This document shows, one piece after another, positions 27,493 through 35,371 of a stretch of DNA of 64,000 bases; position 1 is the first letter of the stretch; every line of letters starts with the position of its first letter. Position numbers and translations under genes: made by a program. The notes under the pieces were generated by a model. It saw only the letters and a program-made list of their open reading frames with translations, had not been told where the DNA came from and did no database searches. Source of the stretch: an uncultured Alteromonadaceae bacterium (GTDB taxonomy: Bacteria > Pseudomonadota > Gammaproteobacteria > Enterobacterales > Alteromonadaceae); NCBI GenBank assembly GCA_947503265.1, contig CANNDC010000014.1:1-64000 (forward strand), in the 5' to 3' direction.

Positions 27493-28894
27493 AAATTCTA
27501 CTGCGTCTAGTTTTTAAAGTAGATAGTTTCCAACTTATCGCGACCAAAACAACAAAATAGGCCGCATTTGCAGGTGCCTGAAGTGGGAAATCGACAGTCA
27601 TATGTATCAGCATGCCTAGAATCGCCATGCTACACCCAAAAGCTGCCCCCCGAAATAAACTGTTCCGTCTTTTGTGCATGGCCTTTAACGCTTGAAAGAG
27701 ACTTAAAGATATCAGACTGGCTAGTAGTAAAAAACCAAGTAAGCCATATTCAATTGCTGTCTGTAAGTAATCGTTGTGTGCGTGATCATAGAAAGAATCG
27801 ACTTCGGATTGCTTGTATTTCGGAAATATACTGTAGAAGCTGCCAGCACCTGATCCTGTTAAAATAAAATCTTTCGCTATTGGAATAGCATCCTTAACGA
27901 CTTCATCTCGGCTTTCTTGGGACAAACTTGTCTCGGTCAATCTTTGTTGCACTTTATCAAGGCCGAACCAAGCACTAACGATAAACAGATCAATCACAAA
28001 CATACTAATGATGAGAATACTAAGCCCTCGGGTTCTGTTTTTGATTAAAAATAATGACAAAAGGCCAACAAGTGTCATGGCTGCGAAAAAAGCAGTATTT
28101 CCCATGCGCGATTTAGACATCACCAACGCGATGACCATGACGGCCAGGCTAATTCTGATTAGAGACTTGCTCCCTAATAAAGTGCTCACAATAGACCTAA
28201 GCCAGTCTCTATTGTTGGTTGGCTTTTCACGTTGTAAACTTGCCACTATCAATCCAATTCCGGCAGACAGGCAAATCATAAGAAAGTTTGCATAGTGATT
28301 TTTATAGACAAAACTGCCTGTCGCACTTTCAGAAATCGAAAGGCTAAAAATCAAACTATGTTTAGCCCCGCTCAAAACTTCAATAGTGCCGTACAAAGCT
28401 TGGACTGAGCCACATACCAACATGGCAATCAACAAGGTTCGAAGTCTTTCTTCTGAATTAATTAAAATAAGGCAGCTTACAAATAACATGAAGTAAGCCA
28501 AGCTTTTGAAAAACATGATTCGACTTTGCCCAGAATCGACAGATAAAAAGAAATCACTTGCCATAGACTGAGAATAGAGATGATAACTTTGTGGCGAGAG
28601 TAGGCTGACGATATTGGCAGGCATTGGAATGAACTGCAAAATACAAATCAGCAAAAACAGAGTCCACAGCAGGATTGGGATTTTGTAAGGGGAGAGACTA
28701 AGCTTTTCCGTTCTCAAGTACGTGACAACGGCTCCAATGGTAATGATAAAAACCACTAACTCCATGATCCCCCAAGCCCATGGCCTATTCGAACCAAGAG
28801 GAAGTGGCAGCCAAACAAGTAGAACCAATAAACCATAGAACAGACCAATGTCTAGTCTAGATTGAGTGTTTGAGCCTACAGTAAACGATTTCAT
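27473..28894 (-). CDS. O-antigen ligase/polymerase family (Wzy_C) membrane protein
   Basis: About twelve hydrophobic segments spread over 473 residues, with the Wzy_C-type periplasmic loop (about 300-380): KDFILTGSGAGSFYSIFPKYKQSEVDSFYDHAHNDYLQTAIEYGLLG. The H-x-H-N-D-Y-L pattern is typical of O-antigen ligase/polymerase superfamily members. It probably polymerises or attaches repeat units at the periplasmic face. A second protein of this superfamily is encoded at 35372-36610, so one could be the polymerase and the other a ligase or a polymerase for a different polymer. A strong terminator separates it from the upstream secreted-protein genes; its own 20-bp tail overlaps the VpsP gene on the other strand. 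Confidence 0.87.
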   Translation of the reverse strand: MKSFTVGSNTQSRLDIGLFYGLLVLLVWLPLPLGSNRPWAWGIMELVVFIITIGAVVTYLRTEKLSLSPYKIPILLWTLFLLICILQFIPMPANIVSLLSPQSYHLYSQSMASDFFLSVDSGQSRIMFFKSLAYFMLFVSCLILINSEERLRTLLIAMLVCGSVQALYGTIEVLSGAKHSLIFSLSISESATGSFVYKNHYANFLMICLSAGIGLIVASLQREKPTNNRDWLRSIVSTLLGSKSLIRISLAVMVIALVMSKSRMGNTAFFAAMTLVGLLSLFLIKNRTRGLSILIISMFVIDLFIVSAWFGLDKVQQRLTETSLSQESRDEVVKDAIPIAKDFILTGSGAGSFYSIFPKYKQSEVDSFYDHAHNDYLQTAIEYGLLGFLLLASLISLSLFQALKAMHKRRNSLFRGAAFGCSMAILGMLIHMTVDFPLQAPANAAYFVVLVAISWKLSTLKTRRSRISSSAHS

Positions 28895-28920
28895 TAGTGG
28901 CCGGTGTTTCCGATAGCTAT

Positions 28921-28946
28921 AAAAAAAGCCAGGATAACACCTGGCT
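28921..28946 (-). terminator. Strong intrinsic terminator after the secreted paralog A gene
   Basis: On the minus strand AGCCAGG and CCTGGCT pair perfectly around a six-base loop and are followed by seven T (complement of 28921-28927). It lies 22 bp after the stop of the 28968-29582 gene and 27 bp before the ligase-like gene, so it separates the two. Confidence 0.8.
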
Positions 28947-28967
28947 CATTCGAATTGATTTCTTATT

Positions 28968-29582
28968 TTAGTTAACAGATGTTGTGGTATCTCCACCGCC
29001 TGTTCCGCCAGCACCTATACCAGCTCCAATTGGGGTGACACCCGCATTAGCGATTGCTCCCGCTCCTGGTCCAGCAGCTGTCGCTGAAGACACTGTAGTT
29101 GGGTCAGCTCCCGCCGATAATGCAGCTATCAACGCTTCGTTAGATTCGATTTCGCCCGTTAAAGCAGCCGCTTCAATGATTTCTTGTGCGAAATCCGGAT
29201 ACAAAGCCACACCTAACACAACGACTTCTCTGGCGTTGTCGGGATAACTCTCAATTGTTGACTTGGTAGTGTCAAACAAGTTGTTATATTCAACCATTTG
29301 CTTAACGAATTCTAGTGAAACATCACTGTTTGCTAAGATTGCTCTACGTGCTGTCGGGCTAAGCATAGTCGCATTTTCACCCAATGCTCTGTCTAAAACC
29401 GACGCACTTGCAGCATCAACAAGTTCACCATCTGCTATGAGATTGACAATAGCAGTATGAAGTTTAAATCCAGGTTGCTGAGTATTTCCAAACAATACCC
29501 CCTGATTCGCCCCTGTAACTTGAGCAGATACGGTTGTCGAAAACGACAAAACTGCTACTAACAAAATAATAATACTGCGCAT
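28968..29582 (-). CDS. Secreted Ala/Gly-rich protein A with a TAAG motif beside lapD/lapG
   Basis: The 204-residue protein has a clear signal peptide (residues 1-20, ending VSA). A predicted helical body (about 38-165) is followed by AGADPT (157-162), TAAG (168-171), then a Gly-rich tail ending GIGAGGTGGGDTTTSVN. It is a paralog of the product of the next gene upstream (29672-30337), sharing NTQQPGFK/SADQPGFK, the helical body, DPT-x5-TAAG and the last 17 residues almost exactly. TAAG is the di-alanine motif cut by LapG in giant adhesins; lapG and lapD are upstream in the same orientation. Processing by LapG is inferred, not shown. It could instead be a structural matrix protein in which ATAAG is only a conserved helix end. 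Confidence 0.8.
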   Translation of the reverse strand: MRSIIILLVAVLSFSTTVSAQVTGANQGVLFGNTQQPGFKLHTAIVNLIADGELVDAASASVLDRALGENATMLSPTARRAILANSDVSLEFVKQMVEYNNLFDTTKSTIESYPDNAREVVVLGVALYPDFAQEIIEAAALTGEIESNEALIAALSAGADPTTVSSATAAGPGAGAIANAGVTPIGAGIGAGGTGGGDTTTSVN

Positions 29583-29671
29583 AATCTTCCCTCTAAGAGT
29601 GACAACAAAACCTACACTAGGTTACAGGTCAGAATAATACGCAGATTCGCTCAATTAATCAACACAAAAAG

Positions 29672-30337
29672 TTAATTTGTGGATGCCGTTGTATCGCCCC
29701 CACCCGTGCCCCCAGCACCTATTCCAGACCCTAAGGGAGTAACAGAGAATAATGGAATAGTTGTCCCTTCAATTCCGCCAGCTGCCGTACTCGATGCTAT
29801 CAAGGTTGGGTCTAGACCTGCACCGATAGCGATTAAAAATGCATCGTTAATCGAGATTTCTCCGGTCATAGTTGCCGCATTTAGAATGTCCCGCGCATTT
29901 TGTGGGTAAAGCGTAATACCCAATGTAATTATATCTTCAAGCTGCTGTGGATTATTTTGGATAGCTTCTTTGGTTGCATCCAGCGGAGAAGTGAGCTGTG
30001 CAATAAAATGTACAAAATCTATTGTTAGTTGTTTGCGTTCGCTTATAGCGGCAAAAGCTAATGGGTCAGAAATAATCGCCCCACCAGTAAGTATTTCCTC
30101 TATCGTTTCTGCGGAGGCTGATTTTAAAGAGAAACCTTGATTTACCAAGTTAAATATTGCAACCTGAATTTTGAATCCTGGCTGGTCAGCAGAGCCGTAA
30201 AAAGCAATGTCTATTTCTTGTGATATTCCTGATTGCTCATTAGTCAAAGATTCAACTTCTGAAGCAACGACAGCGCTCGTCGAGCTCATTGCTAAGGTTA
30301 TAGCAAATGCCACCCTTGTATAACGAAAGTAGTTCAA
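29672..30337 (-). CDS. Secreted Ala/Gly-rich protein B with a TAAG motif beside lapD/lapG
   Basis: A paralog of protein A, 221 residues. The signal peptide covers about residues 1-26 (ending VVA). The helical body (about 55-175) is followed by AGLDPT (173-178), TAAG (184-187), and the tail GIGAGGTGGGDTTASTN. The start is TTG at 30335-30337, preceded by AGAGG. The spacing DPT-x5-TAAG is identical to that in A although the five residues differ, which suggests selection on both elements. It is 89 bp upstream of gene A and 99 bp after lapD, with a hairpin in that gap, so the pair may form its own transcript. No known domain recognised. Confidence 0.8.
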   Translation of the reverse strand: MNYFRYTRVAFAITLAMSSTSAVVASEVESLTNEQSGISQEIDIAFYGSADQPGFKIQVAIFNLVNQGFSLKSASAETIEEILTGGAIISDPLAFAAISERKQLTIDFVHFIAQLTSPLDATKEAIQNNPQQLEDIITLGITLYPQNARDILNAATMTGEISINDAFLIAIGAGLDPTLIASSTAAGGIEGTTIPLFSVTPLGSGIGAGGTGGGDTTASTN

Positions 30338-30407
30338 ATTGAGACGCCTCTTAAAACTTTATGTTCGTCAAGTTTATCCAAACTACTATGTAACAGGCGA
30401 GCAAATA

Positions 30408-30429
30408 GAGGTATGTATGGACATACCTC
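30408..30429 (-). terminator. Hairpin after lapD, possible terminator
   Basis: GAGGTATGT (30408-30416) and ACATACCTC (30421-30429) form a perfect 9-bp stem with a 4-base loop just after the lapD stop. On the minus strand it is followed by TATTTG, a poor T run. It may attenuate rather than stop transcription into the secreted paralog genes. Confidence 0.45.
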
Positions 30430-30436
30430 AGTATTT

Positions 30437-32371
30437 CTATTGGTTTAACAAAGGTGATGGGCCTCCAACGAAATAGCCTTGAAAATTATCTACATATAGA
30501 TTTCTAAGACAGTTCGCTTCGTCTTCAGATTCAATCATTTCAGCGATAACCTTTATCTTTAATCCATGAGCAATATTTACAAGCGATTGAACAAACAATT
30601 GATTATCGATCTCGACGTGAATATTTTTTGTAAATCTACCATCAATTTTTAAATAGTCCGGACTGATTGCTCGAAGATGTGTGATCGCAGCCAACTGTGC
30701 GCCAAAATGTTCAACACAAATTCTTACTCCTAACAATTTTAATTGCTTAATAAATTCAGCAAGGTTTTCTAGTTTATTAACCAGAGCTCTCTCTGGTAAT
30801 TCAAGCACTAATTTAGAACAGTGTGCACCTTTTTGGTGCAGAGTGGTCAGCATCCATTCTCGAAAAGTATTACTCGCTAAGGATAACCTTGAAATATTTA
30901 ACCCAATACACTGCTCCGACATTTCGATCTTTTTGAGCGCTTGATTAACAACTAACATATCAAGTTTTTCAGAGAAATCGAGGCGAACGCTAGCAGGAAT
31001 TAATTGTCCCATAGGAAGAAAATCATTATTTTCTGGATTTTTAAACCTTGCCAGCCATTCATTGTAAAGTAATTCTCCTTTTGCACTCTTGATCGGTTGA
31101 TATACAAATTCTGTCTCGTTAGCATCAATCAGATTCTGTAACTGCTTCCTCCAAACCGTATTCCCCTGACTAAAATCGAGTTCGCTAGCTATCTGGAATT
31201 TTTTCTCCGTTTCACTTGCATTTGCTAGAGCACTATCAGCCTCTTCCATTACTTTGGGACGATCCAAACCAAAATAAAAGTTACTCACCCCAATGTGAGC
31301 GGTACCTAGTGAATATTCAGATTTTTCGATACTTAAAAAAGCACCTACTAAGTCGTTTACTAGAGATAGACTCTGTGAGTTATCTTCTTCTACAATCAGC
31401 ACAAAATCAGCACCGTTCAGTCTGTAAAGACTATTTTCCACTCCAGCTTTAGCCGTTTGTTGTCTAATTGTTTTACAAACATTTTTGATGTATTGATCGC
31501 CTGTCGCATATCCAGATTGCGTATTTACATGTGACAAACTAGTCAATCTTATTAATACGATGCTGCCTCTTGGTTGTTGCTCTTCGTCTGATAGAATCTG
31601 ATCAAATGCAAGCTCAAAAGCACGTCTGTTCCCTACTTCAGTCAACTTGTCGCTATAGGCAAACTTTTTGTACCTTTCGGCTTGATTAGTGATTTGTGAA
31701 AACATTTTGGCGAGTTGTAAACTCATACTGTTAATTGCATCAACAATCACTTTCAATTCAGGAATTTTAGGCGTCTCGGTTACTGTATCAAATTGCCTTT
31801 TGCTAATAGCTTTTGCTTGCAAGACCACTGAAATTAGTGGTTTTGTGATGAGTTTAACCAACAACCATATCAATAATAGTGCTAAAACGAATACTCCTGT
31901 AATCATCCAAAATGATTGCTTGGTATTTCTCCATAGTTGTTGATAACCAATGCCGGGATCGCTAACGATCGTCATTACACCCGCGATATTCCAACCATTG
32001 TTAATTTCGGTCACGCTAGATGGAGGATTTAGCGGGAAAAGTTTCGAAAACCAGTCTGGAGCTTGTTTTATTTTCCTCCCGCTGTGTTTTTCTACCAACA
32101 CGTTACCCTCTAAGTCTTTCAGTACAATTGAACGATAGTAGCCACGGTCAAAAATAGCGTTCATCATAGTTTCGACTATGGGGAGATCCGATTGATCACC
32201 CACATAGGGTGAAATTGATAACCCAAGAGATGTAGCCGTATCTTGAGCATGAGATTCGAGCTGTAAGTTAATGAAATCTCTTGTGTTATTTACGTTTATC
32301 CAGAGCGTTCCGATAAATACGAGTGCTAGTAAAAATAGTAAACTGAGCCCCAGTCTTCTAGAAAGTGTCAT
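30437..32371 (-). CDS. lapD: LapD-type c-di-GMP receptor
   Basis: An inner-membrane receptor that binds cytoplasmic c-di-GMP and holds the periplasmic protease LapG inactive. The 644 residues follow the LapD plan: membrane helix (about 8-27), periplasmic LapD/MoxY N-terminal domain (28-150, with the conserved NTRDFINLQLESHAQDTATSLGLSISP), second helix (about 155-175), HAMP (176-230), degenerate GGDEF (YRLNGADFVLIV replaces GGDEF) and degenerate EAL (LLYNEWLARF replaces EAL). Both catalytic motifs are lost, as expected for a receptor. It lies 20 bp after lapG in the same direction. Confidence 0.93.
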   Translation of the reverse strand: MTLSRRLGLSLLFLLALVFIGTLWINVNNTRDFINLQLESHAQDTATSLGLSISPYVGDQSDLPIVETMMNAIFDRGYYRSIVLKDLEGNVLVEKHSGRKIKQAPDWFSKLFPLNPPSSVTEINNGWNIAGVMTIVSDPGIGYQQLWRNTKQSFWMITGVFVLALLLIWLLVKLITKPLISVVLQAKAISKRQFDTVTETPKIPELKVIVDAINSMSLQLAKMFSQITNQAERYKKFAYSDKLTEVGNRRAFELAFDQILSDEEQQPRGSIVLIRLTSLSHVNTQSGYATGDQYIKNVCKTIRQQTAKAGVENSLYRLNGADFVLIVEEDNSQSLSLVNDLVGAFLSIEKSEYSLGTAHIGVSNFYFGLDRPKVMEEADSALANASETEKKFQIASELDFSQGNTVWRKQLQNLIDANETEFVYQPIKSAKGELLYNEWLARFKNPENNDFLPMGQLIPASVRLDFSEKLDMLVVNQALKKIEMSEQCIGLNISRLSLASNTFREWMLTTLHQKGAHCSKLVLELPERALVNKLENLAEFIKQLKLLGVRICVEHFGAQLAAITHLRAISPDYLKIDGRFTKNIHVEIDNQLFVQSLVNIAHGLKIKVIAEMIESEDEANCLRNLYVDNFQGYFVGGPSPLLNQ

Positions 32372-32391
32372 GTAAAATTTCTCCGATCAAT

Positions 32392-33057
32392 TTACTGTCC
32401 TTGCTCAATGCGTTTGTTTAAATCTTCCCATAGATTATTGTTCCCACCAGATTGAACTTGTTGTCCTCGACCAGCTGACTTTGCTAGCCAAAGACCATCA
32501 CCATTAAAGCTATAGATGGGTAATAAATCGCGACGCTTACTGGCAGGTAAAATTCTTCGTTCAATGTTGTCTAAAACTAACGGGATGGCGTTGGGGGTTT
32601 CATAGTATGCTAACACCATATGCGCTTGATTCAGCCTAAGTGCTTTAACGTACATTAAACGCAGTTTTTCTTTGGGGACGCCCATAGCAGTGAGGCTAAA
32701 GTATTTGGCAATGCTAAAGTCTTCACAATCACCAGCATTTGTAGCCAAAAATTCCACGGGTGTAGCCCAATAATCAGCTTTTTCCCAATGTTTTATGTCG
32801 TCAACAAATTCTAATTGATTAAAAAAGTTGTTTATCTCATATAGTTTTTCGTCGACATCAGCATTCATGTTTTGATTAACGACTTCTTCCCACTCTCGGA
32901 CAGATTCAACCGCATCAGAACCATACTTTGCTTCAACATTTTCGTATAGCTTAGCACTAAAAAGTGCTGACTCTTGCGCATACAAAGACAGCACCGCGTA
33001 TATCGCTAGCGTAAAAAACACCAGCAACCTTCGGCTTTGTAAGCAACCAAGCATCAA
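32392..33057 (-). CDS. lapG: LapG-type periplasmic cysteine protease
   Basis: A transglutaminase-like cysteine protease that releases cell-surface adhesins by cutting after a di-alanine (TAAG-type) site when LapD is not bound to c-di-GMP. The 221 residues include a signal/anchor (about 9-27) and the catalytic triad C111 (NAGDCEDFSIAKYF), H146 (NQAHMVLAYY) and D163 (LVLDNIERRILP). The acidic residues flanking Cys111 (D110, E112, D113) fit the calcium site known in LapG. It is the first gene of a minus-strand block lapG-lapD-secreted paralogs. No giant repeat adhesin is encoded in this window. Confidence 0.93.
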   Translation of the reverse strand: MMLGCLQSRRLLVFFTLAIYAVLSLYAQESALFSAKLYENVEAKYGSDAVESVREWEEVVNQNMNADVDEKLYEINNFFNQLEFVDDIKHWEKADYWATPVEFLATNAGDCEDFSIAKYFSLTAMGVPKEKLRLMYVKALRLNQAHMVLAYYETPNAIPLVLDNIERRILPASKRRDLLPIYSFNGDGLWLAKSAGRGQQVQSGGNNNLWEDLNKRIEQGQ

Positions 33058-33206
33058 ATATATCCTACTGTCATGCAGTTTTAATAATCCAACTGTATTT
33101 TCTTTAGTGATTTAGCCTAATGGAAAGCAATGATGGCAGTTTGCTTCTCTTGAATTGATATTATCAGCTAGTTTTAGTGTGTACAGTCATAATTCCATAT
33201 GAATCC

Positions 33207-33231
33207 ATCGTTTAGAAGAACAGATGTTTCT
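33207..33231. promoter_or_regulatory. Shared motif ATCGTTTAGAAG-N8-TTTCT (copy 2)
   Basis: Identical to 21937-21961 in the outer 12 and 5 bases, with the same eight-base spacer of different sequence. Here it lies about 40 bp upstream of the sigma-54 like site at 33270, a common position for an enhancer-type activator site. Confidence 0.5.
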
Positions 33232-33269
33232 GATAAACTAGCGCGCTTTAGTTTATGAATAACCAATAG

Positions 33270-33286
33270 TTGGCCAAATTATTGCT
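33270..33286 (+). promoter_or_regulatory. Sigma-54 type promoter before the glycosyltransferase operon
   Basis: TTGGCCAAATTATTGCT has GG (33272-33273) and GC (33284-33285) spaced by ten bases and keeps both TTGGC and TTGC of the -24/-12 consensus. The predicted start near 33297 gives a leader of about 70 nt before the TTG start at 33368. Confidence 0.6.
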
Positions 33287-33367
33287 TTCTAGCGCTTCAC
33301 AAGAAGCACTTATTCATAGTGTGATATAGAAAAAAGATAGTCGAAGTATAAAGAAAGGATAGAGTGG

Positions 33368-34426
33368 TTGAAAAAAACAAATGTAACAGTGTTAGCCATG
33401 CCGGCATTCAAGAATGAGCACTCTAACCCTTATAATTATTTATTGTACCGTTCTGTTGAAGATGCCAATGTTGAAGTGAAAGAGTTCTCATTCTCCAACG
33501 CAATAAAATTAGACTATGACCTCATACATATTCACTGGCCCGAATTCTTTCTTAATAGTAACTATGTACTTAAGGCGCTTGTCTACTCTTCGTTCATGCT
33601 ACTTTGTTTGGTGTGGGCTAAACTGTTTGGTAAAAAAATAGTTTGGACAGTACATAATTTAAAGCCCCACAGCGTAATTTATCCAAAAATAAGTAAAATG
33701 TATTGGGCGATATTCCTAAGATTAGTTGACGGTGTTGTTTCGCTTTCCAAGGCAAATGAGCTTGAGTTAATAAAGAAGTTTCCAGCCACAGCTAACTTGC
33801 AAAAAGTGGTAACGTATCATGGTCTTTACCATGAATACTATGTCAACAATGTTAAGCCCTCAGAAGCTAGAGCAGTACTGAATATTCCAAATGGTAAGAA
33901 AGTATTTTTGGTTCTTGGTCAAGTAAAACCTTATAAAAATGTCGAAGAATTGATCGATATATTCAAACAAAAATCTTATGAAAATTGCATTTTGTTGATT
34001 GCGGGTAAAGCATACAATCAACAGTATTACAAAACGATAGTTGATAGAATTGATGGAAGATCCAACATTTTATTCCATGAAGGTTTTGTACAAGATGCTA
34101 ATTTACAGGCTTACTTCTCAGTAGCAGATTATTCTGTCATTCCCTTTAACGCTATTTTTAATTCTGGCAGTGCACTGTTAAGTGTATCTTTCAAAACACC
34201 GGTATTGTTACCCTACTCAAAGAATTTTGAAGAATACAACGCTCTGATAGGTAACCAATTCACCATGTTCAGCAATAATTTGTCTGAGGCAATGGAAAAA
34301 CTTGCTTTTACAAAATTAGTCGAAACACATGCTCAAGATACCGAAGTTAGCCGAAAAATAAGCTGGATGCATATCGGGCAGAAAACGGCAGAATTTTACG
34401 AAACCCTTGTATTGGGGAAGCAATAA
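33368..34426 (+). CDS. Glycosyltransferase, GT-B fold
   Basis: The 352-residue protein is GT-B like. The N-terminal half has YDLIHIHWPEFFLN and KKIVWTVHNLKPHS, with a membrane-associated hydrophobic stretch (about 70-90). The C-terminal half has KKVFLVLGQVKPYKNVEELIDIF and the acceptor/donor region GFVQDANLQAYFSVADYSVIPFNAIFNSGSALLSVSF. It resembles GT4-like enzymes of EPS loci that add one sugar to the lipid-linked repeat unit; donor and acceptor are unknown. The start is TTG with AAAGGA about 9 bp upstream. It is the first gene of a 12-gene plus-strand operon and ends directly against the next gene. Confidence 0.8.
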   Translation: MKKTNVTVLAMPAFKNEHSNPYNYLLYRSVEDANVEVKEFSFSNAIKLDYDLIHIHWPEFFLNSNYVLKALVYSSFMLLCLVWAKLFGKKIVWTVHNLKPHSVIYPKISKMYWAIFLRLVDGVVSLSKANELELIKKFPATANLQKVVTYHGLYHEYYVNNVKPSEARAVLNIPNGKKVFLVLGQVKPYKNVEELIDIFKQKSYENCILLIAGKAYNQQYYKTIVDRIDGRSNILFHEGFVQDANLQAYFSVADYSVIPFNAIFNSGSALLSVSFKTPVLLPYSKNFEEYNALIGNQFTMFSNNLSEAMEKLAFTKLVETHAQDTEVSRKISWMHIGQKTAEFYETLVLGKQ

Positions 34427-35323
34427 ATGTTGATTAGCGTGTGTATGTGTACTTATAAAAGGGCTCACTTAGAAAAGACACTCAGTAGTATATATAACCT
34501 TAAATTGGGAAGCGATCTCGAACTAGAAGTTATTGTTGTAGACAACGATGCAGCCTTGTCCGGAAAGCCATTCTGTCAGCCATATTTGGATAAATTTCCC
34601 GGTAGGTTTAAGTATATATCGGAAACAAGAAAAAATATTTCAGCGGCCAGAAATGCTGGCTTAAATGAAGCCAAAGGAGATTGGGTAGCCTTTATCGATG
34701 ACGACGAGGTGGCGGATGAGGATTGGCTCGTTGAATTATTAAAGTGCGCGTCTACCTACCAAGCTCATGCTGTTTTTGGACAAGTAATTACAATTTATCC
34801 TTCAAGTACTCCGCATTGGATTATTAAAGGTAAATTATTTGATGAAATACAAAAAAATACTGGCACTAAGGTCAGCAGTGGCGCAAGCAACTGCACATTA
34901 TTAAATCGCAATTTTATTGAGAAACATCAAATTCGTTTCAATTTGGATTACGGTACGACTGGTGGAGAAGATGCCGAGTTCTTTAATCGTGTGCATTCAA
35001 AAGGTGGCATCTTGGTAACATGCAAAGAAGCTATCGTGCGTGAAGAAGTTGAGGAAAATAGATTAAATGGCACTTATCTTAAGAAAAAAGCAACGAGAAT
35101 AGGACAGTGTTTTAGTAAATATCGAATGCAAAATGCTTCATTCTTACAAAAGTTATCTTTAATCTTACGAAGTTCACTAAAGTTAATTTTGAGCAGCATG
35201 CTGATTTTGCTGAACCTCCCAAGAGGTAAATCCAAATATTATCCACACATTCTAAACTACTGTGATGCATATGGGAAAATTCACTATTTTTTCAGCTCCA
35301 GTCAGATTGAATTGTATAAGTGA
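34427..35323 (+). CDS. Glycosyltransferase family 2 protein
   Basis: A GT-A fold enzyme of 298 residues: MLISVCMCTYKRAHLEKTLSSI at the N-terminus, VIVVDNDAA, ISAARNAGLNEAKGDWVAFIDDDEVADEDWL with the metal-binding DDD, and GGEDAEFFNRVHSKGG. A hydrophobic amphipathic stretch near residues 245-265 (KLILSSMLILLNLP) could attach it to the membrane. It probably adds one sugar of the repeat unit. The ATG immediately follows the previous stop. Confidence 0.88.
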   Translation: MLISVCMCTYKRAHLEKTLSSIYNLKLGSDLELEVIVVDNDAALSGKPFCQPYLDKFPGRFKYISETRKNISAARNAGLNEAKGDWVAFIDDDEVADEDWLVELLKCASTYQAHAVFGQVITIYPSSTPHWIIKGKLFDEIQKNTGTKVSSGASNCTLLNRNFIEKHQIRFNLDYGTTGGEDAEFFNRVHSKGGILVTCKEAIVREEVEENRLNGTYLKKKATRIGQCFSKYRMQNASFLQKLSLILRSSLKLILSSMLILLNLPRGKSKYYPHILNYCDAYGKIHYFFSSSQIELYK

Positions 35324-35371
35324 TGTGATAGCTGTGAATAAGTATCAAATATCACCAGAGCTGAATTTCTG

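Larger units (their letters stand above)
33058..33367. other. 310-bp divergent regulatory region (lapG / glycosyltransferase operon)
   Basis: No gene. It carries the second copy of the 25-bp motif (33207-33231) and a strong sigma-54 type site reading toward the glycosyltransferases. Nothing comparable reading toward lapG was found by eye. Confidence 0.6.

Noticed and set aside
28968-30337. Calling the two secreted paralogs LapA-type giant adhesins
   Set aside because: They are about 200 residues with no repeats, no RTX or type I secretion signal; only the TAAG context is shared.
33058-33367. Sigma-54 promoter reading toward lapG
   Set aside because: No GG-N10-GC match with acceptable flanks was found on the minus strand.
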